Part shown: piece after piece, positions 7,832 through 10,269 of the stretch
Numbering within the stretch: position 1 is the first letter of the stretch
Layout of the letters: each line of letters starts with the position of its first letter
NCBI GenBank assembly: GCA_026388915.1
Contig: JAPLIW010000642.1
Span: forward strand, 1-10,269
Reading direction: 5' to 3'
DNA length: 10,269 nucleotides
From: Deltaproteobacteria bacterium
GTDB lineage: Bacteria; Desulfobacterota; SM23-61
Notes under the pieces: model-generated
Databases searched by the model: none
Told to the model about the DNA's origin: nothing
What the model saw: only the letters and a program-made list of their open reading frames with translations
Made by a program: the position numbers and the translations under genes

Positions 7832-7840
7832 GAGGTGGGA
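7832..7840 (+). promoter_or_regulatory. Ribosome binding site that fixes the transporter start at 7844
   Basis: GAGGTGGGA lies four to eleven bases before the ATG at 7844 and is a good Shine-Dalgarno match. An in-frame GTG at 7835 falls inside this site, so it cannot be the start if the site is used. The 7844 ATG is therefore preferred. Confidence 0.75.
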
Positions 7841-7843
7841 AAG

Positions 7844-9082
7844 ATGAGCGCAGAAAACCTGGAAAGCAAACGTTGGTGGATTGCCGTAGCCGCTGTGATC
7901 ATGCAACTCTGTTTGGGAACGGTGTATGCCTGGTCGGTCTTCAAAAAACCCCTGATGACCGCCCACGGGTGGGGAGAGACGGCCACCCAGGTGACCTTCA
8001 TGATCTGTATCGGGGTGATCGGGTGCGCAGCGGCCTTCGGCGGAGCCCTGGTGGATAAGAAGGGGCCGAAATTTGTCGCCACCATCGGCGGCATCCTCTT
8101 CGGCATCGGGACCCTGCTGGCCGGGGTGGCCGATCAGGCGGGCAGTCTTCTTCTGCTCTACCTGAGCTTCGGCCTGATCGCCGGCCTGGGGAACGGCTTC
8201 GGCTACGTCACCCCGATTGCCACCCTGATCCGCTGGTTTCCCGACAAACGGGGCCTGGTCACCGGCCTGGCGGTCATGGGGTTCGGGGCCGGGGCCTTCT
8301 TCATGGGCCAGATCGCCCCGAAGATGGTCATCAGCATGGGGGTGGCCAAAACCTTTTACATCTGGGGGGTGATTTTCCTGATTCTGGTGACCGGGTCCGC
8401 CCAGTTGTTCAAAAACCCACCCAAGGGATGGCTGCCGGCCGGTTTTAAACCTTCTGCCGCCAAGGGCGTTTCAGCGGCGGAATCTTTCACCTTCGATGAA
8501 GCCAAGAAAACTTCCCAGTGGTGGATGCTCTGGGGGATGCTCTTCCTGAACGTCTCCGCCGGCATCGGGCTCCTTTCCCAGCTTTCGCCCATGGCCCAGG
8601 ATATCGTCAAAAAATCCATCACCGACCCGGCAAAGCTGGCCATGGCCGGGGGATCGATTCTGGCCATCGCCTCCATTTTCAACGGCTTGGGCAGGCTCTT
8701 CTGGGCCTGGACTTCGGATGCCATCGGGCGGAGAATGGTCTTTATCATCATGTTCATCACCCAGGCGATTCTTTACCTTGTCCTTCCCCAGATCGGGGGT
8801 GAGTTTATGTTCACCCTGATTGCCTGTTACCTCTTGGCCTGCTACGGCGGCGGCTTCGCCACCATGCCCGCCTTTGCCGCCGATTCCTTCGGGCCGACCT
8901 ATATCGGCCGGGTGTACGGCATGATGCTCACCGCCTGGGCGGCAGCCGGAGTGGTGGGACCCTTCGTCTTTGCCTCGGTCAAAGGGATCGCCCTCTACGT
9001 GGCCGCGGTGTTCCTGATCGTGGGTCTTATCCTGGCGATTTTCTACAAGCGACCCCAGCCCAAGGCGGCCAAGCCGGCCTGA
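7844..9082 (+). CDS. OFA-family major facilitator transporter (oxalate/formate antiporter-like)
   Basis: This 412-residue integral membrane protein has about 12 hydrophobic helices and belongs to the OFA branch of the major facilitator superfamily. Family signs are the start KRWWIAVAAVIMQLCLGTVY, the VDKKGPKF loop after helix 2, IRWFPDKRGLVTGL before helix 5, a central polar loop (about 190-215) and GRLFWAWTSDAIGRR (283-297). OFA members move oxalate, formate, lactate or related carboxylates; its place 26 bases after a formate dehydrogenase makes formate a sensible first guess. OxlT, the oxalate/formate exchanger, relies from memory on an Arg in helix 8 and a Lys in helix 11. An Arg is present (Arg284), but I see no lysine in the membrane part of the predicted helix 11, where the sequence reads MLTAWAAAGVVGP. 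Oxalate exchange is therefore not supported. The family call is confident; the substrate is open. Confidence 0.9.
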   Translation: MSAENLESKRWWIAVAAVIMQLCLGTVYAWSVFKKPLMTAHGWGETATQVTFMICIGVIGCAAAFGGALVDKKGPKFVATIGGILFGIGTLLAGVADQAGSLLLLYLSFGLIAGLGNGFGYVTPIATLIRWFPDKRGLVTGLAVMGFGAGAFFMGQIAPKMVISMGVAKTFYIWGVIFLILVTGSAQLFKNPPKGWLPAGFKPSAAKGVSAAESFTFDEAKKTSQWWMLWGMLFLNVSAGIGLLSQLSPMAQDIVKKSITDPAKLAMAGGSILAIASIFNGLGRLFWAWTSDAIGRRMVFIIMFITQAILYLVLPQIGGEFMFTLIACYLLACYGGGFATMPAFAADSFGPTYIGRVYGMMLTAWAAAGVVGPFVFASVKGIALYVAAVFLIVGLILAIFYKRPQPKAAKPA

Positions 9083-9119
9083 TTCGGAGACCCCGCTCGG
9101 GGATCCGGCATCTTTGCCT

Positions 9120-9155
9120 CCGGCCGGTTCCCCCCCCATGGGGGGAGCCGGCCGG
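9120..9155 (+). terminator. Strong GC-rich hairpin after the transporter gene, probable operon terminator
   Basis: The arms 9120-9135 and 9140-9155 pair over 16 positions (CCGGCCGG, two T-R pairs, then six C-G pairs) around the loop CCAT. It lies 37 bases after the transporter stop and 36 bases before the next promoter. The bases that follow (9156-9170) are pyrimidine-rich but lack a clean T run, so it may be an imperfect intrinsic terminator or a 3'-end stabiliser. A small CCCC-GCTC-GGGG hairpin (9091-9102) precedes it. Confidence 0.65.
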
Positions 9156-9191
9156 GAACTCTCCTCTTCCGGGAGAAAGGCGCGAGGCGCA

Positions 9192-9221
9192 TTGACAACC
9201 TGAAAAGCATGCGGGTATGAT
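9192..9221 (+). promoter_or_regulatory. Sigma-70 type promoter for the ferritin-like gene
   Basis: A perfect TTGACA (-35, 9192-9197) is followed by an 18-base spacer and TATGAT (-10, 9216-9221, five of six consensus bases). Transcription would start near 9228, about 20 bases before the ATG at 9249. This separates the ferritin-like gene from the formate dehydrogenase operon. Confidence 0.8.
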
Positions 9222-9248
9222 GAAATATAACCATCAGGAGGTGGTCCC

Positions 9249-9716
9249 ATGGAAGAAAAGAAAGTCGCCATGATCATCGACGTGGCCATCGAACGGGAAG
9301 AAGCAGCCTTCAATTTTTACCAGGACCTCCGCAAAAAGGTCGAGGACCGGACCGCCAAAGAGACCCTTCAGTTTCTCTCCGATGAGGAAAGGAAGCACAA
9401 GGAGTTTCTCGAAAATTATAAGAAAGGCAGCTACGGGGCGAAAGGCCTGCGCATGACTGACGTGGTGGACTATAAGGTCGCCGAGTACATGACCCAACCG
9501 GACCTCAAGAAGGACATGGAGACCAAGGATGTGTACCTGGTGGCCGCCCACCGGGAGCTCAATTCCTACAACTTCTACAAATCCCTGGCCGACATGCACC
9601 CGGATGGAGAAGCCAAAAGCATCCTTCTCCGGATGGCCAACGAGGAAAAAAAGCACAAAGAAAAGGTGGAATACCTCTACACCAACACCGCCTTTCCCCA
9701 GACCTCCGGCGGTTAA
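9249..9716 (+). CDS. Rubrerythrin/ferritin-like diiron protein
   Basis: This 155-residue all-helical protein of the ferritin-like superfamily has no rubredoxin Cys4 domain. Two helical hairpins repeat the same pattern: Glu17 in EEAAFNFY with E47-x-x-H50 (EERKH), and Glu103 in ELNSYNFY with E133-x-x-H136 (EEKKH). This gives the full E, ExxH, E, ExxH ligand set for a diiron centre. Members of this family in anaerobes are generally linked to peroxide detoxification or iron handling; which applies here cannot be told from sequence. No signal peptide or membrane segment is visible, so it should be cytoplasmic. The start ATG has the strong AGGAGGTGG site at 9236-9244. It has its own promoter upstream and a terminator about 90 bases downstream, so it is a single-gene unit. 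It could equally be labelled 'ferritin family protein'; confident of the fold, not of the reaction. Confidence 0.9.
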   Translation: MEEKKVAMIIDVAIEREEAAFNFYQDLRKKVEDRTAKETLQFLSDEERKHKEFLENYKKGSYGAKGLRMTDVVDYKVAEYMTQPDLKKDMETKDVYLVAAHRELNSYNFYKSLADMHPDGEAKSILLRMANEEKKHKEKVEYLYTNTAFPQTSGG

Positions 9717-10090
9717 TCCGGGCCCCCGTCTTCTGGCTCCCCCCCTCCTGACCGGCAGAGGGCCCGGTGGAGATCCGACAAGGCGTCTCTTCCGGCAAGG
9801 AATTATCCAAGGGGGGCGGGTGCCCCCTTTTTCCTTAACCTGGCCCGCCTGTCCGGGTTGGGGGGAAGGGGGAAAGGCTTCCCCTTCGAATTTCCTTGAT
9901 TCTTTATCCAATTCTTGCTATTTATTTCTTTCAAAACCCGAAATCCCGGCCAGGGGTTAGCTTTTTCGCTCACCCCAAAATAGGGTGTCTTTCGGGAGAA
10001 AATACAGAATTCACCTTATTTTATTTCAAAAAATAAAGGCAGAGAATAACAGGGATATAGGATCCCAAAAACCCGAGAAAGGAGATAAAA
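9717..10090. other. Intergenic region, GC-rich then AT-rich, no gene seen
   Basis: I see no convincing coding sequence here. The first half holds an inverted repeat CCGGGCCC (9718-9725) / GGGCCCGG (9760-9767), the terminator at 9809-9832, and a further hairpin AGGGGGAA (9867-9874) / TTCCCCTT (9879-9886). From about 9885 the composition becomes AT-rich, as expected of a promoter region for the lipoprotein gene. A weak -35/-10 pair (TTGATT 9896-9901, 17 bases, TATTTA 9919-9924) is possible but poorly supported. Small inverted repeats CACCC/GGGTG (9971-9975, 9983-9987) and an A/T-rich one near 10014-10037 are also present, with no clear role. Confidence 0.7.
9809..9832 (+). terminator. Intrinsic terminator after the ferritin-like gene
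   Basis: GGGGGC (9812-9817) pairs with GCCCCC (9822-9827) around the loop GGGT. A five-base T run (9828-9832) follows directly. G9811 and AA at 9809-9810 can extend the stem into the T run. It lies about 90 bases after the stop codon at 9714-9716. Confidence 0.8.
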
Positions 10091-10269
10091 ATGAGGTATT
10101 TGAGCATTGCTTTGGTTCTTCTCTTAGCATTGGCCGTGGGCGTGGGTTGTGCGAAAACCATCGAGGGCAAAAAGATCGATGGCGCCAAGACCAAGGATCT
10201 GCTGGCTCCGGGAACCGATGAGAGTAAAGTCGTCCAGATGTTCGGCGAACCCCAGCAAAAGGAACAGCT
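10091..10269 (+). CDS. Lipoprotein with a BamE/SmpA-like start (3' partial)
   Basis: The frame begins at ATG 10091, preceded by AAAGGAG (10077-10083), and runs off the window, so 59 full codons are visible. It starts with a short lipoprotein signal: MRYLS, a hydrophobic stretch of Leu, Ala and Val, then GVGC with the lipid-carrying Cys at residue 20. The mature part (about residues 37-52) contains LLAPGTDESKVVQMFGEP, which resembles the 'G-x-T-x-x-x-V-x-x-x-F/L-G-x-P' pattern of SmpA/OmlA/BamE-type outer-membrane lipoprotein domains. By this likeness it would be anchored in the outer membrane facing the periplasm. The visible part is too short to choose between true BamE and the many small lipoproteins sharing the motif. 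The lipoprotein signal is well supported; the domain call is moderate. Confidence 0.65.
   Translation, partial: MRYLSIALVLLLALAVGVGCAKTIEGKKIDGAKTKDLLAPGTDESKVVQMFGEPQQKEQ

Noticed and set aside
7835..7837. GTG start for the transporter
   Set aside because: It lies inside the ribosome binding site of the ATG at 7844 and has no good site of its own.
9896..9924. Sigma-70 promoter for the lipoprotein gene (TTGATT, 17 bases, TATTTA)
   Set aside because: The match to consensus is weak in an AT-rich stretch where such pairs arise by chance, so I mention it only in the intergenic entry.
9985..10221. 78-residue plus-strand open frame overlapping the lipoprotein start
   Set aside because: It overlaps a much better gene (ATG 10091 with ribosome site and lipoprotein signal) and its sequence is low-quality with no recognisable domain.
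1..10269. CRISPR arrays, tRNA or rRNA genes, insertion sequences, phage or defence genes
   Set aside because: No regularly spaced repeats, cloverleaf-like sequences, transposase motifs or terminal inverted repeats were seen on reading either strand.

Overview
This GC-rich window is read almost entirely on the + strand. It carries most of an anaerobic formate dehydrogenase operon, followed by a formate/oxalate-type transporter, a free-standing ferritin-like gene and the start of a lipoprotein gene. Three features suggest a strict anaerobe that handles formate, most plausibly a Desulfobacterota (deltaproteobacterial, Syntrophobacterales-like) lineage: a selenocysteine formate dehydrogenase, a NuoF-GltD fusion and an OFA-family transporter. 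That placement is inference from gene content and base composition. Acetogenic or other syntrophic bacteria with similar modules are not excluded.

Bases 1-7817 form one tight operon of flavin/iron-sulphur electron-transfer subunits. Gene 1 is open at the left edge. It is a very large fusion: a [2Fe-2S] thioredoxin-fold piece, a NuoF/HydB-like NADH:FMN module, and a GltD/NfnL-like FAD and NADPH module. Gene 2 is a NuoE/HydC-like [2Fe-2S] subunit. Gene 3 is a second NuoF whose N-terminal thioredoxin-fold domain has lost all four cluster cysteines. Gene 4 is the catalytic molybdo/tungsto-formate dehydrogenase. Its reading frame is interrupted by one UGA at 6171-6173, which is very probably selenocysteine: it sits in the invariant active-site context and is followed by a textbook bacterial SECIS hairpin. 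Genes 2-3-4 have the order of the soluble NAD+-dependent fdsGBA formate dehydrogenases. Gene 1 adds a second NAD(H)-type flavin site and an NADPH site. I therefore infer a cytoplasmic complex linking formate, NAD(H) and NADP(H), possibly by flavin-based electron bifurcation.

Bases 7844-9082 encode a 12-helix OFA-family major-facilitator transporter, 26 bases after the dehydrogenase. It is a reasonable candidate for moving formate or a related carboxylate across the membrane. A strong GC-rich hairpin at 9120-9155 probably ends this unit.

Bases 9192-9832 are a separate transcription unit. A near-consensus sigma-70 promoter (TTGACA, 18-base spacer, TATGAT) drives a 155-residue rubrerythrin/ferritin-like diiron protein, and a hairpin with a T run ends it. 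The remaining intergenic stretch shifts from very GC-rich to AT-rich. It leads to a lipoprotein with a BamE/SmpA-like start at 10091, cut off by the right edge.
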